Of a stretch of 46,504 bases of DNA, positions 7,192-16,841 are shown piece after piece; positions within the stretch are counted from its first letter, which is position 1; every line of letters begins with the position of its first letter. Both the position numbers and the translations under genes were made by a program. The notes under the pieces were generated by a model that did not search any database, was not told where the DNA came from, and saw only the letters and a program-made list of their open reading frames with translations. This stretch comes from Syntrophomonas sp. (GTDB lineage: Bacteria > Bacillota > Syntrophomonadia > Syntrophomonadales > Syntrophomonadaceae): positions 1 to 46,504 of the forward strand of contig NZ_JAQVZX010000010.1 of assembly GCF_028707975.1 (NCBI RefSeq), read 5' to 3'.

Positions 7192-8031
7192 ATGAAGATA
7201 ATGGTGCTTGGTGCAGGTACCATGGGAGCAGGCATTGTGCAGACTGCGGCACAGGCTGGTTTTGAGGTAATTGTACGCGATATCAAGCAGGAATTCGTTG
7301 ATAAGGGTATTGCCGGAATTGATAAGTTGCTGAGCAAGAATGTGGGTAAAGGCAGAATGACGGCCGAAGATAAAGCTGCCGTTATGGGCAGAATTTCCGG
7401 AACCGTTGACATGGGTGCTGCGGCGGACTGTGATTTGATAATCGAAGCTGCTCTGGAAGTAATGGATATCAAGAAAGCTATCTTCAAGGAACTGGATTCC
7501 ATCTGCAAGCCCGAGTGCATATTGGCCTCCAACACTTCGGCCTTGAGTGTTACTGAGATTGCTGCTGCCACGGGCAGAGCCGACAAGGTTATCGGCATGC
7601 ACTTCTTCAACCCCGTACCGGCTATGAAGTTGGTTGAAGTTATTCGGGGCGCATCCACCAGTCAGGCTACTTATGATGCCATCAAGGACCTTTCCGTAAA
7701 AATGGGCAAGTCTCCAGTAGAAATCAATGAAGCTCCTGGCTTTGTGGTAAACCGCCTGTTGATTCCTATGCTGAACGAAGGTATGTATTGTTTGATGGAA
7801 GGCGTAGCCAATGCCGCCGATATCGACACCTCCATGAAGTTTGGCGCTGGGCATCCCATGGGACCTCTGGCTTTGGCGGACATGATTGGTTTGGATATCT
7901 GCCTGAAGATTATGGAGACCCTGTACAAAGAATTTGGCGATCCCAAATATCGCCCTTGCCCCTTGCTGGTGAAAATGGTTCGGGCCAATAAACTGGGACG
8001 CAAAACCGGCGAAGGTTTCTTTGTCTACTAA
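7192..8031 (+). CDS. hbd: 3-hydroxybutyryl-CoA dehydrogenase
   Basis: A 279-residue NAD(P)-dependent dehydrogenase converting 3-hydroxybutyryl-CoA to acetoacetyl-CoA. The Rossmann motif GAGTMGAGI is at residues 7-15, LASNTSALS follows in the middle, and the catalytic histidine lies in [15 protein letters not shown]. The C-terminal dimerisation domain starts after [11 protein letters not shown] and ends KTGEGFFVY as usual for the family. ATG lies eight bases after AGGAGGT. It sits between crotonase and thiolase in the same direction, so is almost surely co-transcribed. Long antisense frames opposite it are shadows of its codon bias. Confidence 0.94.
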   Translation: MKIMVLGAGTMGAGIVQTAAQAGFEVIVRDIKQEFVDKGIAGIDKLLSKNVGKGRMTAEDKAAVMGRISGTVDMGAAADCDLIIEAALEVMDIKKAIFKELDSICKPECILASNTSALSVTEIAAATGRADKVIGMHFFNPVPAMKLVEVIRGASTSQATYDAIKDLSVKMGKSPVEINEAPGFVVNRLLIPMLNEGMYCLMEGVANAADIDTSMKFGAGHPMGPLALADMIGLDICLKIMETLYKEFGDPKYRPCPLLVKMVRANKLGRKTGEGFFVY

Positions 8032-8093
8032 AAGAAAGTAGAAGGTTGAAAAAATATATAAAAAAAGCATATATAGAAAGGGGAAATATTAAG

Positions 8094-9284
8094 ATGACGA
8101 GAGAAGTTGTGCTGGTAGGCGCTTGCCGTACTCCGGTCGGTACCTTTGGAGGAACCCTTAAAGATGTTGGCGCTGCAAAACTGGGAGCAGTAGTCATGGA
8201 GGAAGCCATTAAGAGGGCTGGAATCAAGGCGGAACAAATCGATGAAGTTATTTTTGGTTGTGTATTGCAGGCGGGCCTGGGGCAGAATGTGGCCCGGCAG
8301 TGTATGATTAATGCTGGAATTCCCAAAGAAGTAACCGCCTTTACTATCAATAAGGTTTGCGGTTCTGGTTTAAGAGCAGTCAGCCTGGCCGCCCAGGTAA
8401 TTAAAGCCGGGGATGCCGACATTATTATGGCTGGCGGAACCGAGAACATGGACAAGGCTCCCTTTATACTGCCCAATGCCCGCTGGGGATATAGAATGAG
8501 TATGCCCAAGGGAGACCTTGTTGATGAGATGGTATTTGGCGGCTTGTTTGATATATTCAACGGCTACCACATGGGAATCACCGCTGAGAATATTAACGAT
8601 ATGTATGGCATTACCCGGGAAGAGCAGGATGCTTTCGGCTTCCGTAGCCAGACCTTGGCCGCTCAGGCCATTGAATCCGGCCGCTTCAAAGACGAAATAG
8701 TACCCGTGGTTATCAAGGGTAAAAAGGGTGATATCGTATTTGATACCGATGAACATCCCCGTAAGAGCACGCCCGAAGCCATGGCCAAGCTGTCCCCTGC
8801 TTTCAAGAAAGGTGGCAGTGTAACTGCCGGCAACGCTTCTGGAATCAACGATGCTGCGGCTGCTGTGATCGTAATGTCCAAAGAAAAAGCTGATGAGCTG
8901 GGCATCAAGCCTATGGCCAAAGTAGTAAGCTATGCCTCCGGTGGAGTGGATCCCTCCGTTATGGGTTTAGGACCGATCCCTGCCAGCCGCAAAGCTCTGG
9001 AAAAAGCCGGCTTGACCATTGATGACATCGACCTGATTGAAGCCAACGAAGCCTTTGCCGCGCAGTCCATTGCGGTAGCACGTGACCTGGGCTGGGCTGA
9101 CAAGATGGACAAAGTAAATGTCAACGGCGGCGCCATAGCCATTGGACATCCCATTGGATCGTCCGGGGCCAGAATTCTTGTAACTCTATTGTATGAAATG
9201 CAAAAACGTGGTTCCAAGAAGGGTCTAGCCACTCTCTGCATCGGTGGTGGTATGGGTACGGCCCTGATTGTTGAAGCCCTGTAA
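8094..9284 (+). CDS. thl: Acetyl-CoA C-acetyltransferase (thiolase)
   Basis: A 396-residue thiolase that cleaves acetoacetyl-CoA with CoA to two acetyl-CoA. The nucleophilic cysteine is in [11 protein letters not shown] near residue 88; the base and second cysteine are in [16 protein letters not shown] and TLCIGGGMG near the end. The chosen ATG at 8094 ([16 protein letters not shown]) matches the family start and follows GAAAGGGG; the longer frame from a TTG at 8046 adds an atypical Lys-rich stretch. It follows hbd by 62 bases. In the syntrophic direction this step releases the acetyl-CoA used for ATP synthesis. Confidence 0.94.
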   Translation: MTREVVLVGACRTPVGTFGGTLKDVGAAKLGAVVMEEAIKRAGIKAEQIDEVIFGCVLQAGLGQNVARQCMINAGIPKEVTAFTINKVCGSGLRAVSLAAQVIKAGDADIIMAGGTENMDKAPFILPNARWGYRMSMPKGDLVDEMVFGGLFDIFNGYHMGITAENINDMYGITREEQDAFGFRSQTLAAQAIESGRFKDEIVPVVIKGKKGDIVFDTDEHPRKSTPEAMAKLSPAFKKGGSVTAGNASGINDAAAAVIVMSKEKADELGIKPMAKVVSYASGGVDPSVMGLGPIPASRKALEKAGLTIDDIDLIEANEAFAAQSIAVARDLGWADKMDKVNVNGGAIAIGHPIGSSGARILVTLLYEMQKRGSKKGLATLCIGGGMGTALIVEAL

Positions 9285-9421
9285 ATGGTGCAGCGATGGC
9301 TAAACGATAGTTAAACCATGCTGTGAGGCACAAGCGGATTCGCTTTTTATCAGTAGTGGTGCCCCCGGCGCATGGATGGTTAATAAGAAAAATAAATTCT
9401 AAAAATGAGGAGGGAATTTTT

Positions 9422-11254
9422 TTGGCACACGAAAATTATCTATATCAGATGCGGGATATTAAGTTCGCGGTAAAAGAATGGCTGGACATGAACAAGCTCT
9501 TGTCCTGCGATGCTTACAAAGACTACTATGGCGTTGACGACATTGATGCCTTTCTCGATGTTAACTTTAAAATCTGCCGTGATGTGCTTTGCCCGGCTAA
9601 CAAAGATGCTGATGATCCCGGCTGTAAGTGGACCGCCGATAACGAACATGCGGTCACAACCCCGGACAGCTTTAAGAATGCCTATAACACGGTTTGCGAA
9701 GCCGGCCTTGGCCCCCAGTTCTCCGACCGTTCAGCGGAAGGCCGCATGCCGTTGGTTTGGGAGGCTCCGATTCTGGAAATGCAGTCCGGTGCATCCCCGG
9801 GAATAGTGATGTTTTGGTGTCTGACCGCAGGTGCTTGCACCGTGATCCAGCATAACGCCTCAGAAGAACTGAAGGAACGCTTCCTGCCTAAGATGTACTC
9901 GGGTGAATGGGGCGGTACCATGGGTCTGACCGAGCCGGGTGCGGGTTCTGAAGTCGGCGCGGTTGCCACCAAGTGCTTCCCCACCGATACCCCGGGCCTC
10001 TACAAGATCAAAGGCCAGAAGTGCTTCATCACCTCCGGCGACCATGACCTTGCTTCGAACATTATCCATCTCGTGCTGGCCAAGACCCCGGATGCAAAAC
10101 CAGGTACCTCTGGCATTAATTGCCTGATCGTTCCCAAGTTTTGGGTCAACGAAGATGGCTCCCAGGGTGCATGGAATGATGTAATTTCCACCGGCATTGA
10201 GCACAAAATGGGTATTCACGGCTCTTCCACCCTGTCCCTGTCCTTTGGCGAAAATGACAATTGCTATGGCTGGATGATCGGCGATGGACCAGTAGAGGGC
10301 CGCGGCAAAGGGATGGCGCAGATGTTCCAGATGATGAACGAAGAGCGTCTAAACACCGGTACCTTCGCCCAGGGCTGCATCGGCTCAGCCTATTACGCAG
10401 CTCTGGATTATTGCAAGATGCGCGTGCAGAGCCCCAAGTTTACCGATCCAAGGGGTCCCAGTGTCCGGATTATCGAGCACGAAGATGTCCGCCGCATGTT
10501 GATGTTCCAGAAGTCCATCATGGAAGCCTGCCGGGCGTTGCTCTTTACCACTTACTTCTATCAGGATCTGTCCCACGATGCTGCCGATCCAGCAGAGAGG
10601 GAATACTATGATGATATGACCATGATCCAAATCCCGCTGTGCAAGGCTTACATTTCGGATATGGCGTGGATTAGCACCGAGCAAGCGATTCAGTGCCTCG
10701 GCGGCTACGGCTTTATCGAAGAGTATGCCCCGGCTGAGTTGGCCCGGGACTGCAAGATCTACTCCCTGTGGGAAGGCACTAACTTCATTCAGGCGCAAGA
10801 CTTCAACAATCGCAAGACCACCATGAAGAAGGGCGAACCGATGAAGAAATGGGTTGCTCAAATCGCCGATTTCCTGGCTTCGAAAAAGGATCCCGCGTTT
10901 GCAGATGAATTCGCTATGATGGATGATGCCTTCGGCGCTTACAATGAAATCCTAAGCACCAAAGAAGCCTGGAGGGCCAGCAATCCGCAACTAGTTCAGC
11001 TCTTTGCGACCCGGATGCTGCAAGCGGCGGCGATGATAATCTGCGGCCAGTTGATGCTCGACCAGGCCCTGCTGGCTGCCAAGAAGCTAGCGGAACTGGG
11101 TGAAGACCACTTTGATGCTATGTTCTATAAGGGGAAAATTGCTACCGCCAGGTTCTATGTCATGAATGTTGTTCCCGGCATCTTCGGAACCTTGAAGGCC
11201 ATGAAAGTTGCCGACACCAGCTCCATTGACATGCCCGAAGAAGCGTTTATGTAG
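9422..11254 (+). CDS. Acyl-CoA dehydrogenase, long form (probable butyryl-CoA dehydrogenase)
   Basis: A 610-residue FAD enzyme of the acyl-CoA dehydrogenase family with the extra C-terminal domain that distinguishes the 600-residue type. Visible motifs: GTMGLTEPGAGSEVGAV and CFITSGDHD (flavin and substrate region), then QCLGGYGFIEEY, and LWEGTNFIQAQD with the probable catalytic base Glu451. The start is a TTG at 9422 after GAGGAGGG; an upstream frame to 9323 has no site. In this context it likely oxidises butyryl-CoA to crotonyl-CoA and passes electrons to electron transfer flavoprotein. Its codons are visibly richer in G and C at third positions than those of the CoA-transferase or the leader region. 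It follows thiolase by 137 bases, which include a degenerate repeat also seen near 37050. Confidence 0.92.
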   Translation: MAHENYLYQMRDIKFAVKEWLDMNKLLSCDAYKDYYGVDDIDAFLDVNFKICRDVLCPANKDADDPGCKWTADNEHAVTTPDSFKNAYNTVCEAGLGPQFSDRSAEGRMPLVWEAPILEMQSGASPGIVMFWCLTAGACTVIQHNASEELKERFLPKMYSGEWGGTMGLTEPGAGSEVGAVATKCFPTDTPGLYKIKGQKCFITSGDHDLASNIIHLVLAKTPDAKPGTSGINCLIVPKFWVNEDGSQGAWNDVISTGIEHKMGIHGSSTLSLSFGENDNCYGWMIGDGPVEGRGKGMAQMFQMMNEERLNTGTFAQGCIGSAYYAALDYCKMRVQSPKFTDPRGPSVRIIEHEDVRRMLMFQKSIMEACRALLFTTYFYQDLSHDAADPAEREYYDDMTMIQIPLCKAYISDMAWISTEQAIQCLGGYGFIEEYAPAELARDCKIYSLWEGTNFIQAQDFNNRKTTMKKGEPMKKWVAQIADFLASKKDPAFADEFAMMDDAFGAYNEILSTKEAWRASNPQLVQLFATRMLQAAAMIICGQLMLDQALLAAKKLAELGEDHFDAMFYKGKIATARFYVMNVVPGIFGTLKAMKVADTSSIDMPEEAFM

Positions 11255-11312
11255 TGCGGATAGAGCACAACCCTGAGGTTAGAGTACCGTTTATATTCTA
11301 GTTGAATATAAA

Positions 11313-11340
11313 AGAGCGGAATTCATTAGAGTTCCGCTCT
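11313..11340. terminator. Hairpin between acyl-CoA dehydrogenase and CoA-transferase
   Basis: AGAGCGGAA (11313-11321) pairs perfectly with TTCCGCTCT (11332-11340). It is followed by AATTATAAT, not by a clean T run, so it may pause or protect the 3' end of the upstream message more than terminate it. Confidence 0.45.
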
Positions 11341-11400
11341 AATTATAATAAAAAGAAGCAAACCATAATTGGAGGATAATAAAATAAAGGAGGCGGTTAT

Positions 11401-12744
11401 GTGTATCAAAAATGGTTGGATATGTATAAAAGTAAGCTTTTAACTGCAGACGAGGCAGCCAAACAAGTACAATCAGGCGATTGGGTGGAATATGGCTTTG
11501 GAATTAACTGTGCTCGGGATTTTGATGAAGCCTTGGCCCAACGCAAAGATGAAATCGAAGATGTTAAAATACGTTGTGATATAGGAGCTTACCAGCATTT
11601 TACGGCTGAAGTTGACCCTGACAATAAGCATTTTACCTGGAATAGCTGGCATGTTGCCGGACATGACCGAAAGTTTATAAATAAGAACCTTTTTTATATT
11701 CCAATGAAGTTTCACGAAAACCCCATGATGACCCGAAAAGACTGTGTTCCTACTAATGTTGCGGTTATTCAGTGTACACCTATGGATAAACACGGGTATT
11801 TTAATTTTGGGGGCAGTTCGGTCAACTGTTGTGCAATGATGGAAACGGCCCGGCTTACCATTCTGGAAGTAAATGAAAAGATGCCTCGTTGCCTGGGTGG
11901 CAATCAGGAATGTGTTCATATTTCGCAGGTTGACTATATTATCCAAAGTAAAAACGAGCCGATTGCGACTATTGGTTCAGCTGATCCAAGCCCGGTAGAA
12001 ATTGCTATGGCCCAGCATATTATTGGACGTTTATACGATGGCAACTGCATTCAGCTGGGAATAGGGGGTACTCCAAATGCAGTCGGCAGCATGGTAGCTG
12101 CTTCTGATTTAAAGGATTTAGGAGTACATACTGAAATGTATGTGGATGCCTATCTTTTAATGGACAAGGCCGGCAAAATTACTGGTGCCAAAAAGAACAT
12201 TGATAAATATAAACAGGTTTATTCATTTGCGATGGGGAGTCAAGAATTATACGACTATTTAAATGATAATCCTGGGCTGGCTTCTTATTCGGTGGATTAT
12301 ACCAATAACCCCTGGGTTGTAGCCCAGATTGACGATTTTGTATCCATAAATGCCTGTATTGAGGTAGATTTGTATGGCCAGGTATGTGCGGAAAGTGTTG
12401 GCACCAGGCATATTAGCGGAACCGGTGGGCAGTTGGATTTTGTTGAAGGAGCTTATAAGTCCAAGAATGGGCAGAGTTTTGTATGTCTTCCTTCCACCAT
12501 TGAAATTAAAGGTGAGGTAACTTCAAGAATCAAGCCAATTCTTACTCCTGGAGCCATAGTAACTGACCCGCGGACAGCTACCCATATGTTGGTAACCGAA
12601 TATGGAATTGCCACTATGAAGGGTAGGAGCACCTGGGAAAGGGCTGAGGAACTTATTAAAATAGCCCATCCTGACTTCCAGGATGAATTGATTAAGGAAG
12701 CCCAAAAGATGAATATCTGGAGAAAGAGCAACAAAATAGTTTAA
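11401..12744 (+). CDS. Acyl-CoA:acetate CoA-transferase / acetyl-CoA hydrolase family
   Basis: A 447-residue member of the acetyl-CoA hydrolase/4-hydroxybutyrate CoA-transferase family. The N-terminal half carries GDWVEYGFGIN. The glycine loop LGIGGTPNAVG (near 220) is followed by GVHTEM with the likely catalytic Glu245, and the C-terminal part has SGTGGQLDFVEGA. The probable role is activation of butyrate with acetyl-CoA, feeding the acyl-CoA dehydrogenase upstream; the exact acyl group is inference. The start is a GTG at 11401, seven bases after AAAGGAGG; an ATG two bases earlier is out of frame. AT-richer than its upstream neighbour. It converges with the sigma-54 activator gene. Confidence 0.9.
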   Translation: MYQKWLDMYKSKLLTADEAAKQVQSGDWVEYGFGINCARDFDEALAQRKDEIEDVKIRCDIGAYQHFTAEVDPDNKHFTWNSWHVAGHDRKFINKNLFYIPMKFHENPMMTRKDCVPTNVAVIQCTPMDKHGYFNFGGSSVNCCAMMETARLTILEVNEKMPRCLGGNQECVHISQVDYIIQSKNEPIATIGSADPSPVEIAMAQHIIGRLYDGNCIQLGIGGTPNAVGSMVAASDLKDLGVHTEMYVDAYLLMDKAGKITGAKKNIDKYKQVYSFAMGSQELYDYLNDNPGLASYSVDYTNNPWVVAQIDDFVSINACIEVDLYGQVCAESVGTRHISGTGGQLDFVEGAYKSKNGQSFVCLPSTIEIKGEVTSRIKPILTPGAIVTDPRTATHMLVTEYGIATMKGRSTWERAEELIKIAHPDFQDELIKEAQKMNIWRKSNKIV

Positions 12745-12869
12745 GGGATAGCCTGAGGCGGTAGGGGGCTAGTGGCTGCTAAATCCACCCTGCCGCCCCG
12801 GCATCACCAATAATGTACAAGTTATATCCTAAAAGAGTATCTCATTTAAAAAAGCAAAGTAAGCATTCC

Positions 12870-12906
12870 AAGGGGGTAAGTAGCCGCGATGGCTTTTTAC
12901 CCCCTT
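12870..12906. terminator. Hairpin between two convergent genes
   Basis: AAGGGGGTAA (12870-12879) pairs with TTACCCCCTT (12897-12906), with a second inner AGCC/GGCT stem. It contains the stop codon of the minus-strand activator gene (12897-12899). Long T runs are absent on both sides, so it may act as a two-way barrier with weak termination. Confidence 0.5.
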
Positions 12907-15701
12907 ATTCCATATTTGGCGGCTTTCCTAACTACGGTAGGCTGGCTAATACCCAGTGCCCTTGCTACTTCATAAGTTGACTTGCAAACCGAAAAAGCAT
13001 TTTCCAAAATCCGTCTTTCGGTTTTCTCCAGGGCATCCTGCAGAGGAACGATTCCGTGTTCATCATCAGATTTGTTTTGGGGTTTCAGTTCCGACCAGGC
13101 CGAGAGATCGTGAGCGGTAATAGTTTGGTTGAGGCTGGTTACTACCAGGCGCTCGATCAGGTTTTCCAACTCTCTAACATTGCCTGGCCAGTCGTATTCC
13201 ATAAAATAAGCCAGAATACTGCCGGACAGCTTCTTGTTCAGTCCATGCTTCTGATTAAAATTATCCAGAAAATGATTGGCTAGAATAGGGATATCATCCC
13301 GGCGTTCGCGCAGGGGCGGAACGGTAATGGGTATAACATTCAAGCGATAAAACAGGTCTTTGCGGAACAGCTTTTTATCCACCATTTCCAGGAGATTATA
13401 ATTGGTGCCGGCCAGTATACGTACATCTACCTTTATGGGTTTGGTACCGCCTACCCGCAAAATCTCTTTATCCTGCAGTACTCTCAGAAGTTTAACCTGC
13501 AGGCCCAGAGGAAGGTCGCCAATTTCGTCCAGAAACAAGGTTCCCTGATCCGCCACCTCAAACATACCGACCTTGCCCTGCTTGCTGGCTCCGGTAAAGG
13601 CTCCCGGCTCATAGCCAAAGAGCTCTGATTCCAGTAAATTTTCCGGAATGGCCCCGCAGTTTATCTTTATCATTGGCTGCTCTCTGCGGTTGCTGTTGCT
13701 GTGTATGGTGTTGGCCACCAGTTCCTTGCCCACCCCGGATTCACCCTGTATTAGTACAGTGGAATCCACTGCTGCTACCCGGACTACCATACTGATTAAT
13801 TCCCGCATTTTGCTGGAGTGAATTACACACTGGGTACGAAGTTTCATTTCCTGTAATTCACTTTGGAAGAAACGGCTCAGTCCTTCAGCGTGCCCGAGTT
13901 TTTCCTCCAGTTCGTTTAACTCGCTGATGTCCCGAACATTGGTTACCACCAGGATAATATTGCCATGTTCATCGCGTATGGGTGTACTGGTTACCAGGGC
14001 GGTCTTCCCGGTTTTAGCCTGTAAAGTAATAGTTACTGGACCCTGTTCCTCCAGGGCCAATAGGGTGCCACTGCGGGAGTAGACACCTTCGGCCACCAGC
14101 TCTTTCATGTTGCGTCCTATACATTCCTCAGCTTTTACCCCGAGTATGCGCTCAAAAGCCTCATTAAGCCTCAGGGTATTGGCTTCACCATCGGTAATGT
14201 AAAGCCCATCATAGGAGGATTCGAAAACCGCATCCAATTCTTGCTCCCGCAGGCCCACCATCTTTTTAAATTCCCGCTCCAGCTCATTTAATTCTGTTAT
14301 ATCGCGGACATTGGTAACTATAAGCATAATATCACCCTGGTCGTCAAAGATGGGTGTACTGGTAACCAGGACCTCTTTCCCGGTTCGGGTTACCAGAGTA
14401 ATGGTAGTTCTTTCCTTCGTTTCTAGAACCAGCAGGCTCCCGGAACCGGAAAAATAACTTTTGGCCACCAGCTCTTTCATATTGCGCCCGACGCACTCTT
14501 CTGCCGTGACTCCGGTAATGCGTTCAAAGGCCTGATTTAGGCGCAGAGTGTTGGCTTCACCATCGGTTATAAAAATGCCATCAAAAGAGGAATCCAGTAT
14601 AGTATCCAGTTCCCGATCGCGCAAACCCACATGCTTGAGCTTGCGTTCCAGCTCGTTCAGTTCGGTAATGTCGCGAACATTGGTAATAATAAAAGCAATT
14701 TTGCCATTTTCATCAAAAATAGGAGTACTGGTAACCAGAACCTCCTTGCCGGTTCTGGCTACCAGAGTGATGGTAGCGCGTTCCTGTTTTTCCAGGGCCA
14801 GTAAGGTTCCGGAATCGGAAAAGACCCCGGTATCTACTAATTCACGCATGTTGGAGCCAACGCATTCTTCTATACGAATCCCGGTAATACGCTCAAATCC
14901 CTGGTTGAGGCGCAAGGTATTTCCTTCCCCATCAGTCAAATAGAGACCATCAAAAGAAGACTCAAAAATGGCATCCAACTGCCGGTTAAGTTCCCGGGTA
15001 CGAGCCAGTTGTTCGGCAATATGCTCCAGTTCAGAGATATCTTGCAGTACAGCTACTGCTCCGGTAATCTTCCTGTTCTTGTACAAAGGAGTGCGGTTAG
15101 TTAGGAGGATCTTGTCCTGGTATTGAATCTTGCGGGTAGCCTGGGTTTGGCCCGTGTTCAAGACATCGATCAGTTTGCTGTTGGTAAAGACATCGGTGAC
15201 TTTTTGCCCACGGGCGTCGGAGGCACTAATACCGGAAACCCTTTCCAGGGCACGGTTAAAAAGGTTAATTCTACCTTCTTCATCAACGGAAATAACCGGG
15301 TTGTAAACTGAATCAAAACAGGCCTCCCATTCCGATACGTTTTTTTGCCATATTCGGCATAACTTCCAGATTAGCTGAAAATAATTATCCTCAGTCTCAT
15401 TGCCTGTTGTAGAATGAAAATCAGCCGCAAAAGGGTCTTCCAGAACACTCTGTAGATCACGGATAAATTCAGTAAATTGCTGCTCAAAAGGCATGAACTG
15501 TTGAACCGGGGTATCGAATGCCAGTTCGTGCTCTATCGCTTCTGCAATATTTATAGGAAAAATTCTGCCAATAATGTGCTTTGTTGCATCACATACCAGT
15601 AGGAATTCGCTATCACCCTGGTCAAAAATTAAGGATATATCTTCAAGGCTGGTATCATACCCGACTATATAAGGGTTAATACTTGTTTTGCTGGAATTCA
15701 T
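12897..15701 (-). CDS. Sigma-54 dependent transcriptional activator with CBS-like and four PAS domains
   Basis: A 934-residue activator. Residues 1-100 resemble a CBS-type ligand domain. A first PAS lies at about 130-225, followed by three PAS units of 123 residues each, nearly alike (repeated SSFDG, TDGEANTLRLN, AEECVGRNMKELV, VTSTPI, VTNVRDITELNELE). The AAA+ domain has Walker A GESGVGKE, the sigma-54 contact GAFTGA and Walker B LFLDEIGDLP. A Fis-type helix-turn-helix (STYEVARALGISQPTVVRKA) ends the protein. It would bind an enhancer and open RpoN promoters; the only good one seen is at 5980, upstream of the beta-oxidation genes. The PAS ligand is unknown, and an acyl-CoA or redox signal is speculation. 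No receiver domain is present. ATG follows AGGAGG by ten bases. Confidence 0.93.
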   Translation of the reverse strand: MNSSKTSINPYIVGYDTSLEDISLIFDQGDSEFLLVCDATKHIIGRIFPINIAEAIEHELAFDTPVQQFMPFEQQFTEFIRDLQSVLEDPFAADFHSTTGNETEDNYFQLIWKLCRIWQKNVSEWEACFDSVYNPVISVDEEGRINLFNRALERVSGISASDARGQKVTDVFTNSKLIDVLNTGQTQATRKIQYQDKILLTNRTPLYKNRKITGAVAVLQDISELEHIAEQLARTRELNRQLDAIFESSFDGLYLTDGEGNTLRLNQGFERITGIRIEECVGSNMRELVDTGVFSDSGTLLALEKQERATITLVARTGKEVLVTSTPIFDENGKIAFIITNVRDITELNELERKLKHVGLRDRELDTILDSSFDGIFITDGEANTLRLNQAFERITGVTAEECVGRNMKELVAKSYFSGSGSLLVLETKERTTITLVTRTGKEVLVTSTPIFDDQGDIMLIVTNVRDITELNELEREFKKMVGLREQELDAVFESSYDGLYITDGEANTLRLNEAFERILGVKAEECIGRNMKELVAEGVYSRSGTLLALEEQGPVTITLQAKTGKTALVTSTPIRDEHGNIILVVTNVRDISELNELEEKLGHAEGLSRFFQSELQEMKLRTQCVIHSSKMRELISMVVRVAAVDSTVLIQGESGVGKELVANTIHSNSNRREQPMIKINCGAIPENLLESELFGYEPGAFTGASKQGKVGMFEVADQGTLFLDEIGDLPLGLQVKLLRVLQDKEILRVGGTKPIKVDVRILAGTNYNLLEMVDKKLFRKDLFYRLNVIPITVPPLRERRDDIPILANHFLDNFNQKHGLNKKLSGSILAYFMEYDWPGNVRELENLIERLVVTSLNQTITAHDLSAWSELKPQNKSDDEHGIVPLQDALEKTERRILENAFSVCKSTYEVARALGISQPTVVRKAAKYGIRG

Positions 15702-15769
15702 CCAATTTCATCCTCCTGTCGAACTCATTATATCACAAGTAAGAGGAGAGAAGAGGACGGCATTTTCTG

Positions 15770-15816
15770 GACATCAAAGTACCCGACCCTGCGTACAGGT
15801 CGGGTACTTTGATGTC
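15770..15816. other. 19-bp perfect inverted repeat with 9-base loop
   Basis: GACATCAAAGTACCCGACC (15770-15788) is fully complementary to the arm at 15798-15816; the loop is CTGCGTACA. No clear T run follows on either strand. It lies between the end of the four-repeat protein gene (15960) and the start of the sigma-54 activator (15701), so it may be a terminator of the former or an operator of the latter. A perfect 19-bp stem is longer than most terminators. Confidence 0.6.
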
Positions 15817-15959
15817 ATTTGCTTAGTCTTATATTTTGAGAAGCTTATAACTGCGATATAGAATTGGCTTTGTCAGATAAACAGGGATATTCGATTAATG
15901 CTTAAGACTAATAACGGATACACATAAAATGGCATTAGCATTTAGAGATACCGTCCATA

Positions 15960-16583
15960 TCAAGCCACTTTCTTCTTGAGGCTGAGAGTCATAACTTCAC
16001 CTTGTAAGAACAGGCGGCACCATTCATCGTTGATTTCTTCAATGCTTAACGCGGGCTTCGTCTCCGTTATTCCCCGCAGTTCATTGCTAAGCTGCAGGAA
16101 TATGGCCTCCCATTTTTCTATCAATTGTCCCTCTTGCTCTGCCACCTGAGGAAGGAAACAGCGAATCCATTCTCGGTTGATCTCCTCAATAGCCACAGCT
16201 TTCTCTGGTTCTAACCGACCTTGATACTGCTCCACAAAATCAAGGTAAGTGTTGACCCATTTCGCGGTTAACTGCTCGCTTACGGGGACTGCAGCGGGCT
16301 GGAAGCAGCGTATCCACTCCTGGTTGATGGCCTCAATATCCGGGCTCGGCTGCTTGAATATCCCGTGCAGGAGATCCATCAGCCCCAGGTAGAGCTGTAC
16401 CCAGCGGTCAATCATGGAGTATTCTCCCACTTCCTCCTCCTGCATACAATTTAGCCTCAAGACTTCGTTCATTTCTGCATAGTTCATTGCTTCCTGTTCC
16501 ATAACAGGTCCTTGAAGCTGTTCCATGATGTCGAGGTAGGAGTTGACCCAATCTTCTCTCACTCTTTCATCATTCTTCTTCAT
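15960..16583 (-). CDS. Protein of four internal helical repeats, unknown function
   Basis: A 207-residue acidic protein, starting at the ATG at 16583 seven bases after AAAGGAGG; the longer frame to 16679 passes through that site. It consists of four repeats of about 45-50 residues. Each begins with W(V)xxYLD-like residues followed by EQxxG, and three end with EINxEWxRCF or a close variant (AINQEWIRCF, EINREWIRCF, EINDEWCRLF). The repeats look helical. I recognise no family. Helical repeat and phasin-like granule proteins are possible comparisons only; nothing in the sequence proves either. It lies upstream of the sigma-54 activator in the same direction, separated by a 19-bp inverted repeat. 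Confidence 0.65.
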   Translation of the reverse strand: MKKNDERVREDWVNSYLDIMEQLQGPVMEQEAMNYAEMNEVLRLNCMQEEEVGEYSMIDRWVQLYLGLMDLLHGIFKQPSPDIEAINQEWIRCFQPAAVPVSEQLTAKWVNTYLDFVEQYQGRLEPEKAVAIEEINREWIRCFLPQVAEQEGQLIEKWEAIFLQLSNELRGITETKPALSIEEINDEWCRLFLQGEVMTLSLKKKVA

Positions 16584-16841
16584 AAAGAATACCTCCTTTA
16601 ATTCCAGGGTTTTGGTACCCCGGTTATTTTCACTCCAACGGAGGACTTGTTCTATAGTCGTTGCCAAATCGTAAAACATTATTTTTTGCTGAATTTATTC
16701 CTCTATATATATCATGCTGCAAATAGCATGCCAAAAAACGAGGAAAAAGAAAAAGAAAGATGAAAAAATAGCCAAAAGCCCGGTCTCAGAAGAGTTTGAG
16801 ACCAAAGCAAGCCAGGGGGAAAAATCGAATGATACAATTAC

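Noticed and set aside
7165-8070. A 301-residue open frame on the minus strand opposite 3-hydroxybutyryl-CoA dehydrogenase, and similar long antisense frames at 7910-8560, 8370-8756 and 10385-10861
   Set aside because: They lie entirely across genes with clear catalytic motifs, have no ribosome binding site and give His/Ser-rich or unusual sequence; they arise from the codon bias of the plus-strand genes.
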